Below are positions 1 through 8,413 of a stretch of DNA of 17,198 nucleotides, piece by piece. The stretch lies in contig JBOHHM010000113.1 of assembly GCA_050725495.1 (NCBI GenBank), forward strand, positions 1 through 17,198. The letters run 5' to 3'. The DNA comes from JBOHHM01 sp050725495 (GTDB taxonomy: Bacteria; Pseudomonadota; Gammaproteobacteria; Burkholderiales; Burkholderiaceae_C). How positions within the stretch are numbered: the first letter of the stretch is position 1; each line of letters begins with the position of its first letter. A program made the position numbers and the translations under genes. Under the pieces are notes generated by a model, which was given only the letters and a program-made list of their open reading frames with translations, searched no databases and had not been told where the DNA came from.

Positions 1-1604
<1,604 letters not shown>

Positions 1605-1608
<4 letters not shown>

Positions 1609-2681
1609 GGCACCAACTCCTCATCTTGGTAAAAACAGGTGTGCGTCCCCATCACCTGCAGCCAGGCCGTGTCGCCACACTGGGGCAGCGCGGCCTCGGG
1701 ACTGAGGCGGGCCTTGAGCGTCTGGCCATCGATGGAGGCGGTGAGCATCACATGGGTGCCTATGTCCTGCAGCTGCGCCACCGTGACGGGCAGCGAGCCG
1801 GGCTCGCGGGGGACGGCCAGCGTCACATACTCGGGCCGCACGCCCAGCTTCAGACGGCCTTCGGGCAGCTTGCGCTGTGCCGGAATGTCCAGCGCATGGC
1901 CCGCCACCTGCAGTACGCCGTCCAGCGCTTGCGCGGGCAGGAAGTTCATGCCGGGCGAGCCGATGAAGTGGCCGACGAAGGTGTGCTGCGGCCGCTCGAA
2001 CAGCGCGTCGGCGCTGCCGACCTGCACCGCGCGGCCGCGCGTCATCACGACCACCTGGTCGGCAAATGTCAGGGCTTCAACCTGGTCATGCGTGACGTAA
2101 ATCAGCGTCAGTTTGAGTTCGTGGTGGATCTGCTTGAGCTTGCGCCGCAGCTGCCATTTGAGGTGCGGGTCGATCACGGTCAGCGGCTCGTCGAACAGCA
2201 CGGCCGACACATCGGGGCGCACCAGGCCGCGGCCCAGCGAGATCTTCTGCTTGGCGTCGGCCGCCAGGCCCGCGGCGCGCTGGTTGAGTTGAGCGCTCAT
2301 GTCGAGCATTTCGGCAATCTCGCCCACGCGCTTGCTGATCTGCTCCTGCGGCACCTTGCGGTTGCGCAGCGGAAACGCAAGGTTCTCGGCCACGGTCATG
2401 GTGTCGTAGATCACCGGGAACTGGAACACCTGCGCGATGTTGCGCTGCTGCGGGCTCAGCCGTGTCACATCCCGGCCGTCGAACTTCACGCTGCCGTGCG
2501 ACGGCGCGAGCAGGCCCGAGATGATGTTGAGCATGGTGGTCTTGCCGCAGCCCGAGGGGCCGAGCAGCGCGTAGGCGCCGCCATCCTCAAAACTCATGTT
2601 CAGCGGCAGCAGCGCGTAGTCACGGTCCTCGCGCGGGTTGGGCTTGTAGGCATGCGCCAGGTCGAGGTCGATGCGTGCCAT
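1605..2681 (-). CDS. glpT: Glycerol ABC transporter ATP-binding protein GlpT (degenerate signature motif)
   Basis: One of two different ATPase subunits that power the glycerol importer from the cytoplasmic side. The start chosen is ATG 2681 (358 residues), one base after the glpS stop, with AAGGA about 8 nt upstream; the frame stays open further upstream, but only by running through glpS. Visible motifs are Walker A GPSGCGKTT (41-49), Q-loop Gln87, Walker B VLFDEP (161-166, catalytic Glu165) and the switch histidine in YVTHDQ (His198). The ABC signature LSGGQ is absent: the matching place reads LAADA (139-143), followed by KQKISLGRGL. A MalK-like C-terminal regulatory/TOBE region follows from about 240. 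It therefore supplies good Walker elements but a dead signature face; see the finding on GlpS/GlpT asymmetry. Note that this is the ABC-type GlpT, not the unrelated glycerol-3-phosphate antiporter of the same name in E. coli. Confidence 0.87.
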
Positions 2682-2682
2682 G

Positions 2683-3759
2683 TCAGCGTCCTTTCTGGCG
2701 CTGCGGCGCCACCAGCAGGGAGCCCGCGGCGTTGAACACATAGACCTGCGCCGGATCAAGGTACAGCGTGATCGATGCGCCAAGGTCGAAGTAATGGACG
2801 CCGGTGAGTTGCGCCACCACCTCGCCGACCGCGGTGTCGACATGCACAAAGGTGTCGGAGCCCGAGATTTCGGCGAGTTCGACCTTGCCTTGTAGCGCCA
2901 CATCGCCCTCGCGCTGGTGCACGCGCAGCGCGCTGGCCCGCACGCCGATGGTCAGGCTACGTGAGGCCGCGGCAGGCAGCGGGATCGCCAGCGCAGGCCC
3001 GGCGCTGAGCTGGATGCCCAGCGTGGCCGCCTCGGCCGCAATCAGGTTCATGGGCGGATCGCTGAAGGCACGTGCGACGCGCAGCGACTTCGGCGCGTGA
3101 AAGACCTCGGCCGTCGGGCCATACTGCAGCAGCTCGCCAGCGTCGAGCACCGCGGTGTAGCCGCCCAGCAGCAGAGCCTCGCCGGGCTCGGTGGTCCCGT
3201 AGATCACCGTGGAATCCCCGGCGGCAAAAAGCTGGGTCAGCTCCTCGCGCAGTTCCTCGCGCAGCTTGTAGTCCAGGTTCACAAGCGGTTCGTCCAGCAG
3301 CATCAGCGGGGCCCCCTTGGCCAGCGCGCGCGCCAGCGCCACACGCTGCTGCTGGCCGCCCGAGAGTTCGGACGGATAGCGGTCGAGAAACATGTCGATG
3401 TGCAACCGCTCGGCCAGCTCGCGCACCCGCTGGTCCATGTTTTTCTCGCCGCGCAGCTTCAGGGGCGAGGCGATGTTGTCGGCCACCTTGAGCGACGGGT
3501 AGTTGATGAACTGCTGGTACACCATGGCGACATTGCGCTCGCGCACCGGCATGCCGGTCACGTCGCTGCCATCGACCATCACGCGACCCAGGCTGGGGGC
3601 GTCCAGTCCCGCCATGATGCGCATCAGGCTGGTCTTGCCGGCCTGCGTAGCACCCAATAGAACGGTCACCGCGCCGCTGCGCGGCGCCAGGCTCATTTCA
3701 TGGAGCCAGGACTCGGCTCCCACTTTCTTGCTGATGCCGTCGAGTGTCAGCTGCATCAT
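2683..3759 (-). CDS. glpS: Glycerol ABC transporter ATP-binding protein GlpS (switch histidine missing)
   Basis: Partner ATPase of GlpT and first structural gene of the transporter operon. The start region has two adjacent ATGs (3759 and 3756). AAAGG lies 4 nt from the first and 7 nt from the second, so the second may be the one used (357 rather than 358 residues). The frame is open back to 4110, but that would run through the promoter and glpR, so I reject the longer form. Motifs counted from 3759: Walker A GATQAGKTS (36-44), Q-loop Gln82, intact signature LSGGQQQ (132-138), and Walker B LLDEP (154-158). The H-loop reads IYGTTEPGEAL, so threonine (190) stands where the switch histidine belongs. 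The C-terminal part from about 240 is a MalK-like regulatory domain. The sequence VYQQFINYP and the lost histidine fit the GlpS subgroup as I know it. A short upstream ORF ends on its start codon. Confidence 0.87.
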   Translation of the reverse strand: MMQLTLDGISKKVGAESWLHEMSLAPRSGAVTVLLGATQAGKTSLMRIMAGLDAPSLGRVMVDGSDVTGMPVRERNVAMVYQQFINYPSLKVADNIASPLKLRGEKNMDQRVRELAERLHIDMFLDRYPSELSGGQQQRVALARALAKGAPLMLLDEPLVNLDYKLREELREELTQLFAAGDSTVIYGTTEPGEALLLGGYTAVLDAGELLQYGPTAEVFHAPKSLRVARAFSDPPMNLIAAEAATLGIQLSAGPALAIPLPAAASRSLTIGVRASALRVHQREGDVALQGKVELAEISGSDTFVHVDTAVGEVVAQLTGVHYFDLGASITLYLDPAQVYVFNAAGSLLVAPQRQKGR

Positions 3760-3866
3760 GCAACCTTTCTGAATTTCGGGGACCGGCTCACGCCGATAAC
3801 CAGGGACCCCCGCCGGCGCCGACCGCTTTCCTGGCCGCGCGGCTGAGGGGATTGAAGACAGGCCAT
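3756..3866 (-). CDS. Possible 36-codon leader ORF ahead of glpS
   Basis: Read by hand on the minus strand: ATG at 3866-3864 with AAGGA 5 nt upstream, then 36 sense codons, then TGA at 3758-3756. The stop falls within the tandem ATG ATG of glpS, so ribosomes finishing here would sit on the glpS start. The peptide is short and basic in the middle (GRRRRGS) and resembles no family I know. It lies between the proposed promoter (-10 at 3912-3907) and glpS, so it would be in the transcript. A chance ORF in GC-rich DNA is a real alternative; conservation of the frame in relatives would decide. Confidence 0.25.
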   Translation of the reverse strand: MACLQSPQPRGQESGRRRRGSLVIGVSRSPKFRKVA

Positions 3867-3891
3867 GAGGATCCTTGGAGCATCGTTGGTG

Positions 3892-3908
3892 ATTCGAATT
3901 TGTTCGAT
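3892..3908. promoter_or_regulatory. Candidate GlpR operator near the glpS start site
   Basis: The palindrome ATTCGAAT (3892-3899) is joined to TTTGTTCGAT (3899-3908). The latter matches nine of ten positions of the E. coli GlpR half-site as I remember it (WATKYTCGWW). The second half of an E. coli-style inverted repeat is not evident downstream, so the real geometry may differ. The position at +1 of the proposed glpS promoter fits repression. Confidence 0.35.
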
Positions 3909-3935
3909 TATGGTTCTTTTTTGATTGTTTGTGAT
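3907..3935 (-). promoter_or_regulatory. Candidate promoter for the glpSTPQ operon
   Basis: On the minus strand, ATCACA (3935-3930, four of six matches to TTGACA) is followed after 17 nt by CATAAT (3912-3907, five of six to TATAAT). Transcription would begin near 3900, giving a leader of about 140 nt before glpS. The expected start lies on the palindrome ATTCGAAT (3892-3899), so a repressor there would block initiation. Found by eye only. Confidence 0.4.
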
Positions 3936-3954
3936 AGGAGTTTTCCCTTATAAA
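3925..3954 (+). promoter_or_regulatory. Candidate promoter for glpR-glpK
   Basis: TTGTTT (3925-3930) is followed after 18 nt by TATAAA (3949-3954, five of six matches). Transcription would begin near 3961, on the tandem TTTCG repeat. This leaves about 55 nt before the preferred glpR start at 4016. The promoter overlaps the opposing glpS promoter, so the two arms may compete. Found by eye only. Confidence 0.4.
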
Positions 3955-3959
3955 GTTCC

Positions 3960-3969
3960 TTTCGTTTCG
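3960..3969 (+). repeat. Tandem TTTCG repeat, possible DeoR-family binding site
   Basis: Two head-to-tail copies of TTTCG run directly into TTTTAAAG. Short direct repeats of this kind are used by several DeoR-family repressors. It overlaps the proposed glpR transcription start. Binding is inferred only. Confidence 0.3.
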
Positions 3970-4015
3970 TTTTAAAGTGTTCCAATCAAGCCTGGGACTG
4001 ACATCCACATTCGCC

Positions 4016-4783
4016 GTGAACTCCAACCCTAGACAAATCAACCTGCTCGACGTAGTGCGCGAGCGCGGCTCGGTGACCGTGGAACAGCTGGCGGAGAAAC
4101 TGGGCGTCACGCTGCAAACGGTGCGCCGCGATGTGCAGCGCCTGGCCGAAGCCGGCCTGCTGACACGCTTTCATGGCGGCGTGAGGGTGCCCAGCTCCAC
4201 TGTCGAGAACATCGCTCATCCGCAGCGCGAAACCCTGAACGCCGAAGGCAAGGCGCGCATCGCGCGGGCCGTGGCCCGCCAGGTGCCCAACGATTGCTCG
4301 CTGATCCTCAACATTGGCACCACGACCGAAGCCATCGCCAAGGCCTTGCTGCACCACACGGGGCTGCGGGTCATCACCAACAACCTCAATGTGGCGGCCA
4401 TCCTGAGCAGCAACCCGGCCTGCGAGGTCATCGTGGTCGGCGGGGTCGTGCGTGCGCGTGACCGCGGCATCGTGGGCGAGGCGGCCGTTGATTTCATCCG
4501 CCAGTTCAGGGTCGATATTGCCTTGATCGGCATCTCCGGCATCGAGGCCGATGGCACGCTGCGCGACTATGACTACCGCGAAGTCAAAGTGGCCCAGACC
4601 ATCATCGAGCACGCCCGCGAGGTCTGGCTCGCGGCCGACAGCAGCAAATTCAACCGTCCGGCGATGGTGGAGCTGGCCAAGCTCGCTCAGGTCGACCGCC
4701 TGTTCACCGACGCCCCGCCGCCCGAGCCGTTTCCGGCCCTGCTCGCCGAAGCCCAGGTGCTTTGCGAAGTCGCCTCGGACTGA
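4016..4783 (+). CDS. glpR: Glycerol-3-phosphate regulon repressor GlpR (DeoR family)
   Basis: DNA-binding repressor expected to release DNA when glycerol-3-phosphate is present. I choose GTG 4016 (255 residues, close to E. coli GlpR at 252) because it begins MNSNPRQ just before the helix-turn-helix, as relatives do. The frame can also start at GTG 3977, which adds 13 residues with no family character; neither start has a good Shine-Dalgarno. The DeoR helix-turn-helix is at about 19-55 (key pieces TVEQLAEKLGVTLQTVRRDV and RFHGGV). The C-terminal sugar-phosphate sensor domain shows NIGTTTEAIA, VVGGVVRARDRGIVGEAA, LIGISGI and ADSSKFNRPA. It is followed 37 nt later by glpK and diverges from the transporter genes, the expected setting for a local repressor of both arms. 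High confidence in family, good confidence in ligand from context. Confidence 0.9.
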   Translation: MNSNPRQINLLDVVRERGSVTVEQLAEKLGVTLQTVRRDVQRLAEAGLLTRFHGGVRVPSSTVENIAHPQRETLNAEGKARIARAVARQVPNDCSLILNIGTTTEAIAKALLHHTGLRVITNNLNVAAILSSNPACEVIVVGGVVRARDRGIVGEAAVDFIRQFRVDIALIGISGIEADGTLRDYDYREVKVAQTIIEHAREVWLAADSSKFNRPAMVELAKLAQVDRLFTDAPPPEPFPALLAEAQVLCEVASD

Positions 4784-4820
4784 GCGACCCCACCGCCCCA
4801 ACCGTTTGCCCCACCACCCC

Positions 4821-6314
4821 ATGACTTATCTGCTCGCTCTCGACCAAGGCACGTCCAGCTCCCGCAGCATCGTGTTTGACGCCCACGGCCATGTCGTGGC
4901 CTCAGCCCAGCAGGAACTGCCGCAGATCTACCCCCAACCGGGCTGGGTCGAACACGACCCGCAGGAGATCTGGCGCACCCAGCTGGCCACGGCCCGTGAG
5001 GCCCTGGCCAAGGCCGGGCTGCAGGCACGCGCCATCCGCGCGATCGGCATCACCAACCAGCGCGAAACCACCGTGGTGTGGAACCGCCGCACCGGGGTGC
5101 CGCTCCACCATGCCATCGTCTGGCAGGACCGCAGGGCCGAACCGACCTGTGCCCAGTTGCGCGAGCGAGGACTGGCCGATCTGATCCAGGCCAAGACCGG
5201 CTTGCTGATCGACGCGTACTTCTCCGGCACCAAGCTCAAGTGGCTGCTCGACCATGTGCCCCAGGCGCGCCAGCAGGCCGAGCGCGGCGAACTGGCGTTC
5301 GGCACAGTCGACAGCTGGCTGATGTGGCAGCTCACCGAGGGTGCCGTGCACGCGACCGATGTGAGCAATGCCTCGCGCACCATGCTGTTCAATGTGCACA
5401 GCAACCAGTGGGATTCCGAGCTGCTGCAGGCGCTGGACATCCCGCCCGGCCTGATGCCGCAGGTCCTGCCGTCGAGTGCGCATTACGGCGATGTCTGTGC
5501 ACATCTGCTGGGCCATCCGATCCCGATTGGCGGTGTGGCCGGCGACCAGCAAAGCGCGCTGTTCGGCCAGGCCTGCTTCAAGGAGGGCATGGCCAAGAAC
5601 ACCTATGGCACGGGCTGCTTCATGCTGATGCACACCGGCGGCAAATTCCAGACCTCGCGCAACGGCCTGCTGACCACCAGTGCGGCCCAGCCCGGCCCGC
5701 AGACCGAGTTCGCGATCGAAGGCAGCGTGTTCGTCGGCGGCGCGGTGGTCCAGTGGCTGCGCGACGGCCTGCGCGCGATCCAGGCCAGCAGCGAGGTGCA
5801 GGCGCTGGCGCAAAGCGTGCCGGATTCGGGCGGCGTGATGATGGTGCCCGCCTTCACCGGTCTCGGGGCCCCCTACTGGAAGCCCGACGCGCGCGGCACC
5901 ATCACCGGCCTGACCCGCGGCACAACGGTGGCCCATATTGCCCGCGCCGCGCTGGAAAGCATCGCCTACCAGAGCGCGGCCCTGCTGCAGGCCATGAGCC
6001 GCGATGCGGTGGCCGCCGGCGGCGCGCCAGTCAGCGAGCTGCGGGTCGACGGCGGCGCCTGCATCAACGATCTGCTGATGCAGTTCCAGGCCGATCTGCT
6101 GGGCATTGCGGTCGTGCGCCCGGCCGTGATTGAAACCACCGCGCTGGGAGCGGCCTATCTGGCGGGACTGGCGACCGGGGTCTACGGCAGCACGGCGCAG
6201 CTGTCCGAGCTGTGGCGCGCCGAGCGGCGCTTCCTGCCCACGCTGAGCGCCGCGCGCGCGCAGGAGCTGATGGCGCAATGGGAGCACGCGGTACGGCAGG
6301 CGACCCTGCCATAG
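4821..6314 (+). CDS. glpK: Glycerol kinase
   Basis: Cytoplasmic FGGY-family kinase that converts glycerol and ATP to glycerol-3-phosphate, trapping imported glycerol and producing the GlpR inducer. It has 497 residues, the usual length. The start at ATG 4821 gives MTYLLALDQGTSSSR, the standard N-terminal phosphate-binding motif; the frame is open further back only through glpR in another frame. Glycerol-binding residues fit: Arg81-Glu82 in NQRETTVVW, Trp101 in IVWQDRR, Tyr133 in DAYFSGTKLKW, and catalytic Asp242 in GVAGDQQSALFGQ. The loop that in E. coli carries the fructose-1,6-bisphosphate-binding arginine is changed here (GDVCAHLLGHPIPI, no Arg), so that control is probably absent. The 37-nt leader is C-rich and has no Shine-Dalgarno. 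Transcribed with glpR. Confidence 0.96.
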   Translation: MTYLLALDQGTSSSRSIVFDAHGHVVASAQQELPQIYPQPGWVEHDPQEIWRTQLATAREALAKAGLQARAIRAIGITNQRETTVVWNRRTGVPLHHAIVWQDRRAEPTCAQLRERGLADLIQAKTGLLIDAYFSGTKLKWLLDHVPQARQQAERGELAFGTVDSWLMWQLTEGAVHATDVSNASRTMLFNVHSNQWDSELLQALDIPPGLMPQVLPSSAHYGDVCAHLLGHPIPIGGVAGDQQSALFGQACFKEGMAKNTYGTGCFMLMHTGGKFQTSRNGLLTTSAAQPGPQTEFAIEGSVFVGGAVVQWLRDGLRAIQASSEVQALAQSVPDSGGVMMVPAFTGLGAPYWKPDARGTITGLTRGTTVAHIARAALESIAYQSAALLQAMSRDAVAAGGAPVSELRVDGGACINDLLMQFQADLLGIAVVRPAVIETTALGAAYLAGLATGVYGSTAQLSELWRAERRFLPTLSAARAQELMAQWEHAVRQATLP

Positions 6315-6371
6315 CGCACTGCGTGCCGCCCGGCCCTGGTGCGGGACCGGCCTGAGGCTAGACTCGCAGCC

Positions 6372-7550
6372 ATGCAACCCCAGGACCACCGACGCGGCAC
6401 GACACGCCGAACGCTGCTGGCCGGCGCTGGCGCGGCGCTGCTGCTTGGCGGCGCCGGCTGTGCCTCGCCCGCACAACGCGGCATCACATCACGCCAGCGG
6501 CTGCGCCTGATCGGCGAAACCCGCCTGCCGCAACGCCTGGCGTTCAAGGGCACGACGGTCGGCGGCCTGTCCGGGCTGGACTACGACCCGGGCGCTGATG
6601 TCTGGTATGTGCTGAGCGACGACCGCTCCGAACTTCAGCCCGCACGGTTTTATACGCTGCGCCTGGCGCTGGGGTCCGACCGGATCGAGCCACCCGAGCT
6701 GCTCGATGTAGTCACCTTGAGGCAGCCCGACGGCTCCGCGTTTGCGGGCCGCACGCGCAGCGGGAACGCGAGCCCCGCCACTGGCGCCGAGGTGCCCGAT
6801 CCGGAATCCATCCGTTTTGTTCCAGCCACCCGCACCCTGCTGTGGACCAGCGAAGGCGATGCCCGGCTGGGGCTGGACCCCTTTGTGCGGGAGGCGGAGC
6901 TCGATGGCCGCCATCGGCGCGCGTTCCGCCTGCCCGGGCTGTTCAAGATGGACCCGGGCCGGCGCAGCGGGCCGCGCGACAACCTGACGTTCGAAGGCCT
7001 GGCTCTGACCCCCGACGGCGCTGGCGCATGGGTCGCGATGGAGGCCGCGCTGCTGCAAGACGGTCCGGTGCCGGCCGCGGGCCGGCCCGGCGGGCCCTGC
7101 CGCTTCACGCTGTTCGACCTGGACCAAGGCCAGGCGGTGCGCCAGATCGCCTATGGGCCCGACGCCATCCCGCAGCCGCCCTCGCCGGCCGGTGCCTACG
7201 CCGACAACGGCGTGAGCGAGATCCTGATGCTCGATGCCCACCGTCTGCTGGTGCTCGAGCGCGCCTACATGAGCGGCGTGGGCAATTCGCTGCGGCTCTA
7301 CCAGATCGACACGCGAGAGGCCAGCGACACGCTGGCGCTGCCGGCGCTGCACAGCGGCAACCACCGCCCGGCGCCCAAGACCCTGGTGGCCGATTTCTCC
7401 AGCCTGGGCTTGAGCCGCCTGGACAATACCGAGGGCATGACCTGGGGCCCGCGCCTGCCCGACGGACGGCGCACCCTGGTGGTCGTGAGCGACGACAATT
7501 TCAATCCCGGCCAGATCACGCAATTCGCGGCTTTTGAATTCTTCGACTGA
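6372..7550 (+). CDS. Secreted esterase-like/phytase-like beta-propeller protein
   Basis: The 392-residue protein fits the family annotated as esterase-like activity of phytase. Its true substrate is unknown; the name reflects a phytase-like beta-propeller fold. The start is ATG 6372; an in-frame GTG at 6339 would only add residues before the signal peptide. The N-terminus has TRRTLLA (11-17) followed by a hydrophobic stretch, which looks like a twin-arginine signal, so export as a folded protein is likely. Cys30 ends GGAGC, but position -3 is Gly, so a lipoprotein site is doubtful. Typical propeller pieces are VGGLSGLDYDP (63-73), VLSDDRSE, PDPESIRFVP, NLTFEGLALTPDG and, near the end, NTEGMTWGP and VVVSDDNFNPGQ; the repeated acidic loops probably hold metal. 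It lies 57 nt after glpK and 6 nt before proC, so it may be co-transcribed with proC. Confidence 0.8.
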   Translation: MQPQDHRRGTTRRTLLAGAGAALLLGGAGCASPAQRGITSRQRLRLIGETRLPQRLAFKGTTVGGLSGLDYDPGADVWYVLSDDRSELQPARFYTLRLALGSDRIEPPELLDVVTLRQPDGSAFAGRTRSGNASPATGAEVPDPESIRFVPATRTLLWTSEGDARLGLDPFVREAELDGRHRRAFRLPGLFKMDPGRRSGPRDNLTFEGLALTPDGAGAWVAMEAALLQDGPVPAAGRPGGPCRFTLFDLDQGQAVRQIAYGPDAIPQPPSPAGAYADNGVSEILMLDAHRLLVLERAYMSGVGNSLRLYQIDTREASDTLALPALHSGNHRPAPKTLVADFSSLGLSRLDNTEGMTWGPRLPDGRRTLVVVSDDNFNPGQITQFAAFEFFD

Positions 7551-7556
7551 CACAGC

Positions 7557-8396
7557 ATGAGCAACTCCAACCCCTCGGATTCCTCCCTCCAGATCGCCTT
7601 CATCGGCGGCGGCAACATGGCCAGCGCCATCATCGGCGGGCTGATCAAGCGGGGCCTGCCCGCGCGCCAGATCGAGGTGGTCGAGCCCCTCGCAGAAGCC
7701 CGCGACAGGCTCAAGACCCAGTACGGCGTCGCGGCCCAGGAACTGCCCGGTGCCGCACTCGACCACTGTGCGCTGGTGGTCTGGGCCGTCAAACCGCAGG
7801 CCTTCAAGGAGGCGGCGCTGCAGACGCGCTTTCACACCAAGCACGCCCTGCACCTGAGCGTGGCCGCCGGCATTCGCAGCGACAGCATTGCCCATTGGCT
7901 GGCCAGCGAGCGCATCGTGCGCGCGATGCCCAACACCCCGGCGCTGATCGGCAAGGGCGTGACCGGCCTGTTCGCCCGCGACGCCGTGACCGCGGCCGAC
8001 CGGCTGCTGGCCGAGCGCGTGATCGACACCACCGGCGCCCATGTCTGGCTGACGCAGGAAACCCAGCTCGACGCCGTGACCGCGCTCTCGGGCTCCGGTC
8101 CGGCCTATGTGTTCTATTTCATCGAAGCCATGGTGCAGGCCGGGGTCGACATGGGACTGAGCCACGAGCAGGCCCACCAGCTGGCCGTGGGCACATTCGC
8201 CGGCGCCGCCGCGCTGGCGCGCAGCTCGAACGAACCGCCGGAAATCCTGCGCCAGCGCGTGACCTCCAAGGGTGGCACCACCCATGCGGCCATCAGCTCG
8301 ATGGAGCAGGACAATATGAAAAACCTGTTCATGCGCGCCCTGCATGCGGCACGACGCCGGGCCGGCGAGCTGGGCGACGAGTTCGGCGCGGGCTGA
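7557..8396 (+). CDS. proC: Pyrroline-5-carboxylate reductase
   Basis: Final enzyme of proline synthesis: reduces 1-pyrroline-5-carboxylate to proline with NAD(P)H, in the cytoplasm. It has 279 residues, slightly longer than the usual 265-275 because of about ten extra polar residues at the N-terminus. The Rossmann nucleotide-binding motif is IAFIGGGNMASAII (13-26). VWAVKPQ follows near residue 80, and RAMPNTPALIGKG is the conserved segment near the active site. The helical C-terminal domain has ALSGSGPAYVFYFIEAM and the family signature RQRVTSKGGTTHAAI. The start ATG 7557 is 6 nt after the phytase-like gene with no clear ribosome-binding site, suggesting coupled translation. It is convergent with ubiA, with only 17 nt between stops and no obvious terminator hairpin. 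Confidence 0.95.
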   Translation: MSNSNPSDSSLQIAFIGGGNMASAIIGGLIKRGLPARQIEVVEPLAEARDRLKTQYGVAAQELPGAALDHCALVVWAVKPQAFKEAALQTRFHTKHALHLSVAAGIRSDSIAHWLASERIVRAMPNTPALIGKGVTGLFARDAVTAADRLLAERVIDTTGAHVWLTQETQLDAVTALSGSGPAYVFYFIEAMVQAGVDMGLSHEQAHQLAVGTFAGAAALARSSNEPPEILRQRVTSKGGTTHAAISSMEQDNMKNLFMRALHAARRRAGELGDEFGAG

Positions 8397-8413
8397 AGTG
8401 CCAACGAGCGGCT

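Larger units (their letters stand above)
3760..4015. promoter_or_regulatory. Divergent control region between glpS and glpR
   Basis: The gap between the two start codons is 256 bp. Its left part (3760-3870) is GC-rich and would be the glpS leader, holding the possible leader ORF. The part from about 3888 to 3976 is strikingly AT-rich for this window and holds the candidate promoters and operator-like sites listed separately. The right part (3977-4015) is an in-frame extension of glpR that is probably untranslated. No RNA gene or clear terminator is seen. Confidence 0.7.

Noticed and set aside
3760..4110. Long upstream extension of glpS (117 codons open back to 4110)
   Set aside because: It would translate through the AT-rich promoter region and antisense to glpR. 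Family similarity begins at the tandem ATG near 3759.
4551..4820. Upstream extension of the glpK frame
   Set aside because: It lies over glpR in another frame. The FGGY kinase N-terminus begins at 4821.
6315..6371. Possible terminator or promoter between glpK and the phytase-like gene
   Set aside because: G/C-rich complementary pieces (CCGG runs) are present but no clear stem followed by T's. A TAGACT hexamer at 6359-6364 has no supporting -35.
4902..6476. Long minus-strand frame opposite glpK
   Set aside because: Antisense shadow of glpK with no recognisable domain. The strand with codon bias and motifs is the plus strand.
8397..8413. Bidirectional terminator between convergent proC and ubiA
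   Set aside because: The 17-nt gap and flanks show no convincing stem-loop or T-run on either strand.
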